This document shows positions 43,792 through 56,291 of a DNA stretch of 64,000 nucleotides, in pieces (position 1 is the stretch's first letter; each line of letters begins with the position of its first letter). Both the position numbers and the translations under genes were made by a program. The notes under the pieces were generated by a model. It was not told where the DNA came from and searched no databases. It saw nothing but the letters and a program-made list of their open reading frames with translations. Origin of the DNA: Trichuris trichiura (lineage: Eukaryota; Nematoda; Enoplea; Trichinellida; Trichuridae); contig JBAJFE010000029.1 in assembly GCA_037903355.1 (NCBI GenBank), positions 1,178,001 to 1,242,000 of the forward strand, written 5' to 3'.

Positions 43792-46700
43792 ATCTCCTGA
43801 ACTTCCGCTCGACTGTCAGGTATGACAAGTATCTGTGCAACAACAACAACAAAAAGGGTTAAACTATATTGGATCCCATAGGCGGGAAAAAAATAACCCG
43901 CAGGAATACGATCTCGACGCAACTGCACAACAGCCGAAGCACACAGTTTGCACTCTTTACTTTAACAAGTTGAACTTAAAAAATTTCAACACAGTGTGAA
44001 TATTTATACGCTTAAAAACCAAGTATACTACACTCAGCCTCTAATGCCATGCGAAGATTCAACAAAGAATTTTCCACCGCTGGAGAAACAAGCCGGCGCG
44101 ACTGAAACTCTTTCATTATGTTCAATAGGCTGCAATGGACGGAAGGCCAAATAATATCCGATGGAAACCGATGCATCAGGAAGATGAGCACTTTGGTTAT
44201 GCTTTCCCAATATTCGTCGCTCCACGAATCTATAAGTTCATGAATCGTGACCCGTTGAAAAGATTAAACGCAAACTCTTATAACCGAGTTGCTGATCCGC
44301 CCATCTGAAGAAGCTCAGAAACTTTAAATTCACGAGGAACATGCGAATCAAACACCGTTACGTTTCATCATACTTTTATGGAATAATCAGAATACAATAT
44401 AGTAACTTGAAAATTGGCTCCTGCTTAACGGGTTATTAAGGTTTTCTTGATGAACTAAAGCACGGCTTTATTACTTCATGTTTTTGGTTTCTGGAAATTA
44501 AAGAAACGCCCTATCAACTGATTTAGCAAAGAAAACGCCAAAACAATAATCAGTTTCGAAGCTTTGAGAACCAGTATATCCCTACCCCAGGTTCAGTGAA
44601 CGGCTTTACTCTGACATTTCGGTATTTAAAGGGTGAGGAGCGTTAGACGGCATGGGACATCATCTGGTTCCAACTCCTTATACCGCGCTGTCGCAATATG
44701 TGACCCACAGTTCTTATGCCTGTGTTACACCATGCTGTAACTGTTAACAGTATGCACAGGAAGGGATGTCCAAATACATCCTTTAACGAACATTACAAGC
44801 CAGCAGAGACCAGTTTGATAGCGAAAGTAAATTCAGGTCCAGTTGTCTTTCTTCCTAACCACTGTAGCCCGTCCTTCCTAGTAAAATTGCAACGCTCAGG
44901 TCGCCTGCAGGATTACTGCATCTATTTCAAATCGTCCTCGAATTTTACCGTCTGATTAGAAATGACAAGATTAAGATTCCTTTCGAAGAAAGTCCGGTAA
45001 TTTACGACAATAACGCGGCTGCTACAGGGCCTCCTACGCAATGGAATTTGGCACCACTTTACTTGAGAGGTTCAATAATCACATGAAGGAATAGAGGGAA
45101 AGTTCACTGGGACACAAAGAAAATGCTGAGATCACCATCAGAACTTTGGTGCCACTGCAAACCAAGGAAAAAGCCAACAATCACTCCGCGTTTTTAGGCA
45201 CTCCTCCGAGTGTTGACATGACCTACAACTGAAAATAATTTGTCCCGACAGCCAACTTCGTCCAAGACAGATTAGACAGTCCCTGTTAGCACGTCAATCA
45301 ACCATAACAACAGAGAGGAAGTCAGCACGATACCAACTGTTCTTATCAGTAAGGTGCTGTTCCACGCGATCTGGCGCCCTTTCCCGCCGTTTAAGTAGCA
45401 AACTGTCCGAGTAAAGCTTTCAAAAGCATTATCGCAGAGGGCGGGATGAAGTGGTCTCGAAAGACCCCCGAAACCACTCATTGTTCTAACCTTTTCTCCA
45501 GTAAGTATACATCCATTCGTTGGTAGGGCGTTCGTTTGTTCAATTTTCACAAATCCAAAAACCGCCAACAGAGACGCCGCACGGAAGCTTACCGATATAA
45601 TGTACGGACATTTTTTTGCTTGCATCAGCTTTAATTATGCGAACTCCTTAATGCTTTCATCACCTGCTAAAGGAGAACGTTATAAGCATATCGCAGCATC
45701 GACCATTGTATCGGTATACAACACATTATAAAACCACGGCGGGCAGCTCACTTCGGAAGAATGGGAATACCCAAATAAGGCTATTTCCCACCGAAATGTT
45801 TTTATAAGCCGCAAAGTATAACTTTGAGTCATCATTGTTTTTCTTAATTCAGTACAACAAAACTGCGTCTTTATTTTTGCTTTGAAGAAATGAACATATT
45901 GCAATTGTCGTAGATAGGATTTCTGACCAGCTGTCAACGCTTATCGGGGCATCGCTGTCCGTCGCAGCACAGACATGTGCATCGACTGCGACAAGGGGTG
46001 AGTTTCTAAGGTGGCGAGTTTAAAGAGGAAAATGCAAATTAATAACTTATTTAAGAGAAGGAGAAATTAGGATTCTTCTCTCAACTTTCCTATTGAAAGC
46101 CCATCGCATGTCACAGTCAGTTTGCATAGCATTGCTGGGACGGGCAGCAGCGCCCGGATAGAGTTAGTACATCTGTCAAAAAGTTCTATCCACAACGGTT
46201 TCATTCCACACATTTCTTCAAAACAAATCATTACTTCTTTGATTAATCAACAATGCCAACTGTTGGGAAATATGTCCATTCGCTGCTCGTATAGCGCAGC
46301 AGATGAGTCCTGCGAGAACTTCTTGTTACGTGAGACACAATAAAGAAAAAATCAATGGGCCGCAAGGCAGATTGCAGATAATTTCTCACTGATCCACAAC
46401 AAAGGGGAAGAAAGTGTAGATTATAAAATAATTATAGGAGTGGCTAAGTAATAATTAGACATCAGTAGAGAGACGTCTGTCCTTCTCGAAAAAGAACTGG
46501 AGCTCCGCTGTTACCTTAAGTTCTGCTTTTCAGAACTCAGCTCTGGAGACCATTTTTATGATGCACATTCTTCTTTGACGCAAAATAAAAATCCAACATT
46601 GTAACTTTGACACTGCTTTTATCTGACACAGCAGCAGTTGTAATAATTCTGAGCACATTCAAATGCTTTTTTTGGCTACCGCGCTTAGCCTCGCATTATA

Positions 46701-47487
46701 ACCAGTGTTTCCAAGCCATTGCACTAATAACGATTAGTTTTCATTTCGGATACACTAGACAGTTACAAGATGAAGCAAGGGTCCTAGTTTACCCGAATTA
46801 GCAACTTAAGTTCAGCAGGAGGTTGGGGGCCACCGTGGCAAAGAGTGTTCTCATCAGTAATAGCATACATTGTACCATACCACCCCTACGCATAAATAAA
46901 TTCACGTATGAGAGAGCAAAATGTTCCCTATCTCTACTGCTAAAGGCATGACAAATTACTTCTGAAAGCTACTAAATAATTCATTACTCCTTGGCTCATT
47001 TATTTGACAGTTGCTCTGTCTATGCCAGATCTAACCATTGAGCTCTCCTACTTCAATTTATCTGCCGGCAATAAGTCTTTGCAACCTTTCAGAGGTTGGA
47101 CCATCACGTTAAGTGCTCAAAATGTCCTAAACACCATGAACATCTCCGTTTTTTTGTCAAATGCGCTCTTAAAAACAATGAACGTTTCTAACAGCATTTT
47201 TCTTAAATCTTCTACAATTTCCTGTAAGCCAAATCGCGTTTTATGAACTCGCGGCAATACGAGAACTGACTGAAACACGAATAAGTGAGCTCAAGTCTTT
47301 TCACTAGCTAACCATAGATAGCCAATGCACAGCAACAAACCTACTGGAGTCAGGTAGACAAGTTGATGTAAAGAAAACCGGCGATAACGGCGAAAAGGAA
47401 CAAATCAGTGGTCCGTCTATTGCTTCTGGCCAACAGCCTTATTTTCTCATTCTACTAATATAAAAAACATAAGTGTGATATTCTCTT
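43792..47487. other. Long intergenic stretch
   Basis: No convincing gene is seen in 3.7 kb. It contains a degenerate relative of copy A (45425-45640). A frame at 45680-45760 (minus) with CPPWFYNVLY weakly recalls the start of the neighbouring membrane phosphatase and could be a decayed partial duplication. Confidence 0.4.
45425..45640. mobile_element. Degenerate relative of palindromic copy A
   Basis: On the minus strand, ACGCCCTACCAACGAATGG and its surroundings align with the arm of copy A (1500-1560) over about 60 bases at roughly 70% identity. A decayed hairpin with CCCCGAAACCAC follows where copy A has its CCCGAAAGC hairpin. No target duplication was found. Confidence 0.55.
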
Positions 47488-50400
47488 TTAAAGAGCAAAT
47501 GCACCTGGAGTTTTTCCAAAAGAATACAGACGATTATAGGACGAAAAACAACTCGCGCTGGTTCCAAAATCTTTGACAAAAATAAAATAGCCTTCCTTAC
47601 CGCTCGGTCCGAATGCACTTTCCAAAATAGGCAGCAACAGAGACGGAAAGATTGCATAATTTGCTAGGCAGTTTTTCCAGCCTTCCAATTCGGCATCGTG
47701 TAACTTCTCCGTTGCGTTGTTCAGGTAGCACAGTGCACTCCAAAAGATGCGGGATATTGGTTCTGCCAGTTTGCGCGTCGAAGAGCAAGTACACTCCAAC
47801 GACCACAGAGAAATGCACAAAGCTTGTTCAGCACTAAGGCTGTTTCCGTTGTGCGTTATCCATTTTGTTATAGCCGTTACAATTACGTGTTCTATGAAGC
47901 CGCAACCATCAAAAGTTATCGATGCTAACCACGAGGTAAATATTCGCTTTAGTTGTAACCAATAATGCAAAGGAGGAATGGAACTTGATTTGATTTCCAA
48001 GATGACCGCTTCCGAATTGTCAGCTCTGCTTTCACTACAAGTTTTTTCATAATTATCGGAGCAACATATTAGAATTCCAAGAAAGGAGAGTAGATCAACC
48101 AGATGCTCTTCATCGCAATCGTTCAGCCAACCACTGTACCCGTGAAGAACCATTTCGAACAAAAAGCAAATGTCTTCCAGCTCGCCGCTTTTTCTCATGA
48201 AATGCACGAGACAATGTAACGTTTCTCTGGAAAATGGCGCCAAGCGAAATGCTAAAGAGAAACACCGACGCCTAAGATGGCAACTGAAAGCAGCAGCTGC
48301 GTGCAACAAGGAACACCAAATTTTTTCAATGACATTTTTCACAGGTTGCGGCTCAAGTCGATTCAGACACAAAATCTTTTCTAGCAAAACAATAATACTG
48401 TGATGAATTGGCCACGCCTCAACGTGTGATGCTTGCGAAGAACTTTCCAATTTCATTAGACAAACGAAAAAGTCAATATTTTCAATTTTCGCAAGACTAT
48501 GCAAGCCAAGTGCGTCGTAATGGTCGTTAATGAAAATCAAAAGGTGATGCTTTGCAGTAATTGATGCCCGATTTGAGACAAAGAATTTCAACAGGCACGT
48601 GATCAGCTCCTTATCGGACCACCGTCGAAGACTGAGCACTTGAAGAACAGTCATTAGTTGCGTCGGAGAACAATTCCTTTTTTCCAGAAGGCGAAATAGG
48701 TAGGTAGTGGAATTGTCCAGGCAAGAAGAAGGTGCACTTTCACCAGTTAAACGTTCGGAAATAACGAACAAATAGCATAAAGCGACATTAACATCAATGC
48801 AAGTATCTGTAACGTAACATTTTCCCACAGTGTGGTCACTCGAATGCTCAGTTCTTCCGCTTCTTCGAATAGGAAAGAGGGTATTCACTTTTTCCATTAC
48901 TTTCGCATTCAATAATTTCGCGAAACGTTTCTGCGCTTGCCTTGTCATCGGCAAAGAAACATAATAGTCTATCAAAATGTTCAATGTACGAAGAATAAGA
49001 ATCATATCTTTCAGTTCTTCTTCTCCAAAGCTCCGGGTAATTTCACCGGTGCGCAATTCGCCGTCCGTCCTCCGACACCGAGCGACCTCGAACCAAAAGC
49101 TGAGCAAACAATTTAACACCGCTGGACCACTTTCCATGAGAAATGTTCGAATATCGAATTCATCGTTATCAAGATTGTCGTAGGTACAAATGGCATAACA
49201 GAAGGGACCAGAAAAAGCAGCTTGTTCGTCCGTATGAAACAAAAGAACTTGTAAGAATTTGAGTAGCGATCTTAGAATGCGTGTCCTTTCATTGTTGCTC
49301 AGTAATTTGTCATCAATGAGAAGGCTACTTTTATCTTTTGAGCATGAATCCTCACGACAAGGCATGTACAGCTGCACAAATAGTCCAATCACCCGCCTGC
49401 TACATGATTTCAGGAAGATCGGATGCTTTTGTAGAATGCAATCCAGCAACTCCGCACTGACTACCTTTACCGGCACGTCAATATGCGTTATACCGCAGCA
49501 TATGTGGCCAGCAATTAATGGAAAATATGAACTCAGCTGACGAGAAGTAACCAAACCCATAAGAAGACTCACTGCCTGACTGGTAAGCTGTCGAACAACT
49601 GTGTCGGCAGCAGTAAGCGAGGGAAGTATGCATTCCAACAATTTGGACAGGTTACTGCTGCCCAGTGATGAATCCATGGACAGCAACTCTAACAGGCCTC
49701 TTAAAGCTACTCTTCTCTTAGACATGTTATGATGGATAAGCAGTCGACAACAGTCCTGAAGGAACAAAAAACATTCTTAAATATTTCGTAGGGCACAAAT
49801 GAAAAATTTTCTAACACAGCAAAGCTGCTTGCTCACCCACACAAAGCTGCAAGTTGGCCATCTGTCTGGCACTGACACTTAATCGCAAAAGCAGGTGCTA
49901 TTCCAAAGTTGGTATAACGGAACTTAAGACTGACAGTTTTGAAACAGCATTTCTAAGCTTTGTTTTCTACGGAACGCAAACCGTTTATTGGAGTAAAGGC
50001 GACAAATGTAGCTTCCTGCCCGTTCCTTCTTACCATCTCTTCAGCATTGACAAACAAATCAAATTTTGATTCGCAACGAGGGGGCGTCTCATTGTCCCGA
50101 AAGTTTTCTAATGTTTCTTATGACTTTTAACAAACGGGTTTACTCCGTAAAAAAGGTAGCAAACAGCTAAGTGCTACGTTTGAAACACTGATACTTTCAC
50201 AGACAATCGCACTCTGCAATTACTGACCTGATCGTATTTATCAGATGTGTATTCGAAATAAAACAATAAAACACCTCAAGAAACGTGAACAATAAGTACA
50301 TCATCCTTGCACGAATATATCGCCCAACACATTATTGCACCTGGAAAAATAACTTCCAAACAAATGAAGGTCAAATAGCCTTTGTGTAAATATTTTCTAT

Positions 50401-50798
50401 CCGTAATGGGAGCCTGTAACACATTATATATATATGATTTCTCACTTTAACGACTGGTGAGTTGCTAACAGGTCCACATTTTCTCATTTTCGAATAACGT
50501 TACTTTAAAATGAAAATGATTTATCACTAGCGGAAAAGAATCGGAGGCTCATTGCTTTTCGATTAGGGAAACGAAAAAGACATGCGCACTTAGGCAACAG
50601 AATCGAACTTACCTCTAAGGAAAGGTTGCATGACGTCCTAAGTGTCGTGGCGTTCCAGTCATCAGTTTGACAAGGTAAAACAATTTTTTTAACTTTGAAG
50701 TCAACTTTCGTTTCATTTGGCTTTCTCAATTTACGGCCCACTTTGAGTTTTACTTTTTGAAAATCTTCGCGTTTACGCTTCGCTTTTGATCTTCCCAT
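47488..50798 (-). CDS. TEX10: TEX10/IPI1 ribosome biogenesis protein
   Basis: TEX10 (yeast Ipi1) belongs to the Rix1/PELP1 complex needed for ITS2 processing and late maturation of the 60S subunit in the nucleus. Two exons, 50798-50613 and 49755-47488, join in frame to about 817 residues. The N-terminus carries the family hallmark DFQKVKLKVG. The second exon starts with an Ipi1-like helical repeat region (LLIHHNMSKRRVALRGL, PLIAGHICCGITHIDV) followed by a long, poorly conserved helical-repeat C-terminus. The second exon is unusually long (2,268 bases) for this locus. The intron (49756-50612) shows no insertion. Human TEX10 is about 930 residues, so this one is shorter. Confidence 0.88.
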
Positions 50799-51827
50799 TG
50801 CTAATCTACAATAACAATATCTACTAGAACAGACTCAGGTTAGTACCAGTCGTGAAAACCAAGATTTCAAAGTCAAACTCTGTTCAAGCTAAATAGCCAT
50901 TACAGGACAGGAAATAAAAAAACATCGTGGAAAACTCGAGGCAACATGAGTACCTCTATCATATTGGGAAAATTTGAAAACTCTTATTCTGTTGAACACG
51001 CTTACTTCAGAACGGCTGGCCTGTCAAAACAATGGTGCGAGGAACTCTGTAAACTTCGAGCATCTGAAAAAGCTGAAAATACTCAGCCTCTGCTCTTCTA
51101 CCGAACAGTTACAAAAAGCTTTCTTTAAATTCCTGACTCTCTTAATCACTATCAATTTCCTGAAAGAACTTCTCCAGCAAGAGACAGAGGTTTTCCTTTC
51201 AAATAATGATGCTCAGGTAGATACGAAATACATTACGCAAAAACTGCAAAGTTTGACACAGGCACTTACCATGCACCATATAAAGCAAATATACTTTTCT
51301 AAGGCACTATTAAATAATCATGTCTATTTCCAATCGATAATTTAAGCCTACAAATTCGATTTGACAACTCGTTGTTTTCTTTGAGGCTCACAGGTGCAGT
51401 TGTAGTGCATTTATTATTTCCGAAGGACCTAGTGAACCCAATTTACAATAATTTTTTGAATAAAAGCAATTTTCCTGCGAACTTCTTGAACATAACAGCT
51501 TAACTTCGGTACTGAATCAACGCTAAATTAATTGTTGTCCGGCTAGCCACTCATAAAACCGTTAGTTTCATTCCAATAAACGCATCATTCCATATAACAG
51601 TTGCAAAGACTAGCAGGTTAAAGCTGCTTCATTAGTAGAGGACATTTTTAAATGATGATACTAACTTGGAAACAGGATCGCTTCAAGAAAAAAGGAAATA
51701 TGAACAGTACTGTCACAGTGCGACTGTTGCTGCGATAGACATAAGGTTAACTTGGGTTTATTTGCTTGGGCAAATGAGAACAGTTAAAGTTTGCGTTTCT
51801 AGTCAAAGTTTTGTTTTTAACGAATTT
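50799..51827. other. Intergenic, nothing recognised
   Basis: It lies between the start of TEX10 and the stop of the SLC25A46-like gene, both on the minus strand. Small open frames here lack family resemblance. Confidence 0.4.
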
Positions 51828-54707
51828 CTAGTCATAGCTAAATGTCCGCGCGGGCTTAGAGGCACGGATGTTGCTATCACGCGTACTCTCTTCATCGGAG
51901 TTGGAGGACTTATTCCGTTCCAAATGGAGGAAAATTTTGCGCAAGCCGTGCACCAATGCCAAATGAATCATATATTGCAGAACTAGAGCACCAAAGCCTT
52001 TGTAAAAACCTTTGACTCCTTCTTGATCATATACAGTCCGAACACAATCAATCACACCTTGGTAGCATGTGTTTATTGGCACAACGGATGTCCCATTGTC
52101 CATGTTATCAATTATAACGCGAGAGCCTACGCAGACAAAAAGGTACAAAAAATCACAAATAAAGCATACTTTCAACTACCTTGCAAGTAGAGTCGGTACA
52201 CCACAGTGCCCACTGGGTAGAGTATCGCCTCCGCCAGGAGGTTGGAAGTAAATGCTGTGAAAACTTCTGGGAAAAACTTGTCGAATTTACTTCGCTCCGT
52301 AGACGGTTTATTTCCCTAAGCAATAACAGCACATATTTTCTTTGCATTGCATGCGAAAACAATGCTTCCTACCACCCAACGCGTTACAACAGAGTGCATA
52401 TGCGATCGCGTTGCATTGAACATTAGATAATTTGAGAGACGGTGAAGAACGCTGGGTAGAGCAAGGTAACAAACATTGAAGCGACGACTATCGCACTGCC
52501 CCAACAGATCAGCCGACAACCTGCTCAATCCTTCACTAAGGCAGTCGAAAATGCCCGGCTTTCCTCTGACCGCGCTTGTCTGAACAACAAATTCCTACAA
52601 CAAGCTAGTAAAAAGCATGACTATTAGCGTTCACCTGAACAGTATCAATGAATGCAGTGACAGTAAAAGGCGTTGCAAGAGCATACGATAAGCTGAAATA
52701 GTGAATAAAAACGGAGATGGACGGGATAAAAATTAAAAATGCCAACCCCTTAAGGAAGAAATGACTGATCAACTTCGACAACGTTGAAGTACTACTGAGC
52801 GTCCTGAAAAAAGAAAAGTAACAATAAACGCAGCTTTACCCCTGCTGTTAACACCGAGAAACCTTGGCAATCCAAGCAAGTCTGCAAGTACAGTATCAAG
52901 CAAGATATCCAAACCACGCGTGACAATACTGCTCGATACGCCTTTCCAAAGACAATGAACTCCCTAACAAAAAGATGCGCTGTTCACAGCAACGACGTTT
53001 TCGTATCACAATTCACCTGGTTGAGTTGTAAGTTGTATACAATTGGGGCAAGCGTGAACGGTGTACGATGACAGCGAATAGCTACTGCATTAACCTTAGC
53101 ATGATTCAAGTGAATAAGAGATTGTGACAGCCATCGCGTTACCTGGCACTGACGTCTTAACACTACGAAGGGTAATGATAAGAAGTTTTCCACCAATAAG
53201 CTAAACATAAACTGACAAAAGCTCAGGACCAGAAGGCAATATTATACCATCCAATGCCAACGCCTGTTCCAATGAGAAGTTCAAAGTTATCTAAAGTAAA
53301 ACAGTTCATAAGTAAAAAAAAATGCCCAACAGACTGCACAGTCTTTATAGCGCCACTAAGAAGGAGCATTTTCTTCTACTCTAGCGGCTGCAACGTACAG
53401 GTTGCATACTATTATTCCTTTCTAATGTATGGGTCTAGCACATGTATGGACCCGCTCGTTTAGTAGTGTTAACAAAAAATTCTTCCGAGACTTTGTACTG
53501 CTATCCAATAGTCGATAACAAGTTGAGAAATCAAGCTCTATTCTTATTTGTTGTCTAATTGTTGGAGACAGCTATGTGACTGCCAATGCCACAGTTTATA
53601 CTGCGCCACAAAACTTAGGACAGGAGTAGGCAAAAACCATTACGGGTTTGACATATAATTTGGGGGAGGAGGGATGCCTACTGCAGAGAATTTTACCAAG
53701 CGTTCCGCGCAAATATGCCAAGCATGCAACAATGTAAAGTAGAACGCAGATTACAGATAGAGTAACATACTGCATCAGAGTGAAAGGCCACTTAGGCATA
53801 TGTATGAAGGCATAGACAAGAAAGCTTACTTACGTTTATAAACATTCGCAACCTGAAATCTACTGGCAAAAAAACGATCCCACATGCAGCGCTAATTTTC
53901 TCACCAAAAAGAGAAATTACCTTCTTTTACAGACATTTTAAAAATAATAACGCTCTCTGCAGACAAGGATTATAACCTTGCCCATACAGAAAACGTGTAG
54001 GCCGTTTTATTTAACCGCTGTATTCTGGCAGCTTTGCAACGGGAAAAATAACGACCCGGACACGAAAGCAAACGTCCATATAGGAACAGTGCAGATGCAT
54101 AAGTTAAAGGTCCCCCTATCCTCAAAGAGGCATAGGTTTCTTCAAGCATTATACATCAGTTTTTATCATACTAAACCGAGTGGCTTAGTTGAAGAAAGAA
54201 AAATGCTTCCGCAAATGTAGGCTATAGCTTTTCAGAAGAACAGGTCTTCTTTAACGTTTCATTTTCTCGGACGCTGATGATTGTTGATGAAACAAAAAGT
54301 ATAATATCCGAAGATTTTAAGACTGTTCGTATGTTGCTGTTAGCGCAGAATTGAAAAATAAATAACGACTGGCATCGCTATAGATTGCACATTTTTCGGA
54401 TGACGAAGGGACACAAACATTCCAGAGAACGTCGGATATTAAGTTTCTTGTTTCTATTTACGGTTAACAGTTCTTGAAGAGGTTAAAACTTTACAGAGTA
54501 TACCTTAACGCAGCTATACGTACAAAAGAGAAACGAGCATGACAAACGCAAAGGAAAGCTTGAAAAATTCATACCATTGGTTGATTGAGAACCATGCGCA
54601 TGCTCATCGTAACGAGATGACGAGCTCGTTAATCGTGGAACCGTCGGCTCTGGAGCACGAGGTTGCCTAAGCAGCTCAGTAGCCCTGTCCCCGCGCGGTC
54701 TTGTCCC
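51828..54707 (-). CDS. SLC25A46: Mitochondrial carrier-like protein SLC25A46
   Basis: SLC25A46 is a degenerate carrier of the outer mitochondrial membrane that affects fission, cristae and lipid handling. Exons (high to low): about 54707-54575 (disordered N-terminus, start unresolved), 53290-53248, 53200-53143, 53094-53017, 52963-52863, 52803-52635, 52579-52373, 52315-52180 and 52126-51828; all phases agree, giving about 410 residues, close to the human 418. Diagnostic blocks are PFVVLRRQCQV, HRTPFTLAPIVY, CLWKGVSSSIVTRG, AFIDTVQ, LYPVGTVVYRL, RVIIDNMDNGTSVVPIN and GVKGFYKGFGALVLQY. The N-terminal exon is assigned because it is Pro/Ser-rich like the family and has the right phase, but it has no in-frame ATG where expected. 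Confidence 0.9.
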
Positions 54708-54731
54708 TATAACAATAGAGATTGAAGGCAA

Positions 54732-56291
54732 AGTAGTATCACGAGCACTTTATCGCCATGGCGAACATCACACCGCCGTGAACAGACTACAATTACACTT
54801 ATCATTCAAAAAATTCTTTCTACTAGTACTATAAGGAATCAAGGCTGGTTAACAGGCGGAAGCAAAGCGATTACAGCAATATCAATTTGCATCTAGTACC
54901 CTCAAAGCAGTGAGCCCTAAAAGATCTAAAAGCGGTTCAAGCTTATCCGCGCTTACGACCAGACTCTAAAATTATTCTCGATTGAACTTTTTGCTTTACT
55001 CACAGTTGTTCAGACATATTACCCAAATAAAAAAACAAAAAAGGAAAAGACCATGACAATTACGGGTGACATTCGTTGAACGGTAAAATCTTTTGTGTTA
55101 CAAAGCTTCCGAGAAGAGCCGTGAATCATCTTCAATGTTTACGAACCGTCCATCATCTTCATTTTTAATAAAAACTTAGACAACCGTTAAGAAAAATTGC
55201 ACTTTTAAGAAGAGACCACGCTGAGGACACTTTTGCACACGTTCTGCAGTCAATTTAAGCTTACATTATGTTGTTGACCATTGCAGATAACATAAACTGC
55301 TTTACCAAGTAAGAGTTCCTCCGACGAAAAATCGACAGGGGAACCTACAATAAAAAGTAGTAAGGCAAAGTTAACGAAAGCAAACAAATAACTGTCAAGA
55401 AGATCACGACGCAAAATAGCAATTCATTGTCTATTCAACCACTTAAGGAGCAGACATATTGTGCTTATAAATTGTGAAAACAATTGCGTACCACATTCTG
55501 TAGACGTTCGAGAAAGCCAAGCTTGCACCCCCTGTGATACTGGCAATGATTCACTTGTACTGCGCAAGCCAGAAAAATGAGACCCGTGAGGACGACGATG
55601 TCCGTTACTGGTCTTTTTGCTGTACGCAGACATTGAAAGCGTACAAGGTCCACAAAGTCCAAAAGCGCAAAGACATGTGTTAGACAGTAAACTTTTAAAA
55701 CGTCAGTACATAATTTCAACTTTGTTTTTCCAAAGTCGTTTCCCGAACTAACTACAAAAATGCAACTCGCCAGTAGTTGAGCAGATACCGTAATACAAAA
55801 TGAGACTTGAAAACTTATTAAAGTCACTGTAGGTGTGCTAGTGCTGCAGCTGACTTTTGGGTCGATCTGCTTATGACGAACTTCGCTTGGAAACAATTTT
55901 CTAAACTTACCGACGACTGTTCCGTTTTCATCTCCAGGTAATTTTTCAAATTTTTAAGTAGATGTTGTGGTTTTTGTGAATAATTCAGACGTCGAGCAAT
56001 GGTAGGTGTAAAGTGGTCAATCCGGTTACGTTCGAACGTTCGCTTAATTCTGTGCAAGACTGTTACCGTTTAAGGTTTGATGAAAGTGTTAGTTAAAGTA
56101 ACGTGCTATATTGAACGAATTGTCGATAACTTGTTGACATTACGAATTAATGGTTAACCTTCTCCTGCAAGAACGCGATTGATTTTTTCAAGTCTTTCAA
56201 TAGTTCTGGTAGTGATATGAAACAGGCAATCTCTCATTGAAGGATTCAAATGTCGAAATAGACGGGCTGTCACTGCCCTTTTTGTTTTCAG
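54732..56291. other. Divergent intergenic region with an open hydrophobic frame
   Basis: It lies between the 5' ends of the SLC25A46-like (minus) and MPP10 (plus) genes and should hold both promoters and the missing first exon of MPP10. Confidence 0.35.
55465..55896 (-). CDS. Possible small multi-pass membrane protein exon
   Basis: One open frame has three hydrophobic stretches (around FCITVSAQLLASCIFVVSS, VYCLTHVFALLDFVDLV and DIVVLTGLIFLACAVQV) and ends with a Cys/His-containing loop and LGFLERLQN. I do not recognise it. There is no good in-frame ATG at its start; an upstream short frame starting at an ATG (MKTEQSS) ends in a donor, but no acceptor of sensible intron length joins them. It may be a spurious frame. 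Confidence 0.25.
   Translation of the reverse strand: MFPSEVRHKQIDPKVSCSTSTPTVTLISFQVSFCITVSAQLLASCIFVVSSGNDFGKTKLKLCTDVLKVYCLTHVFALLDFVDLVRFQCLRTAKRPVTDIVVLTGLIFLACAVQVNHCQYHRGCKLGFLERLQNVVRNCFHNL

Noticed and set aside
45272..45625. Open frame of 117 codons on the minus strand with a C-terminal hydrophobic stretch
   Set aside because: Half of it aligns with the arm and hairpin of palindromic copy A, so it is probably element-derived noise.
47438..49540. Numerous plus-strand open frames opposite TEX10
   Set aside because: They are antisense shadows of the long TEX10 exon with no domain resemblance.
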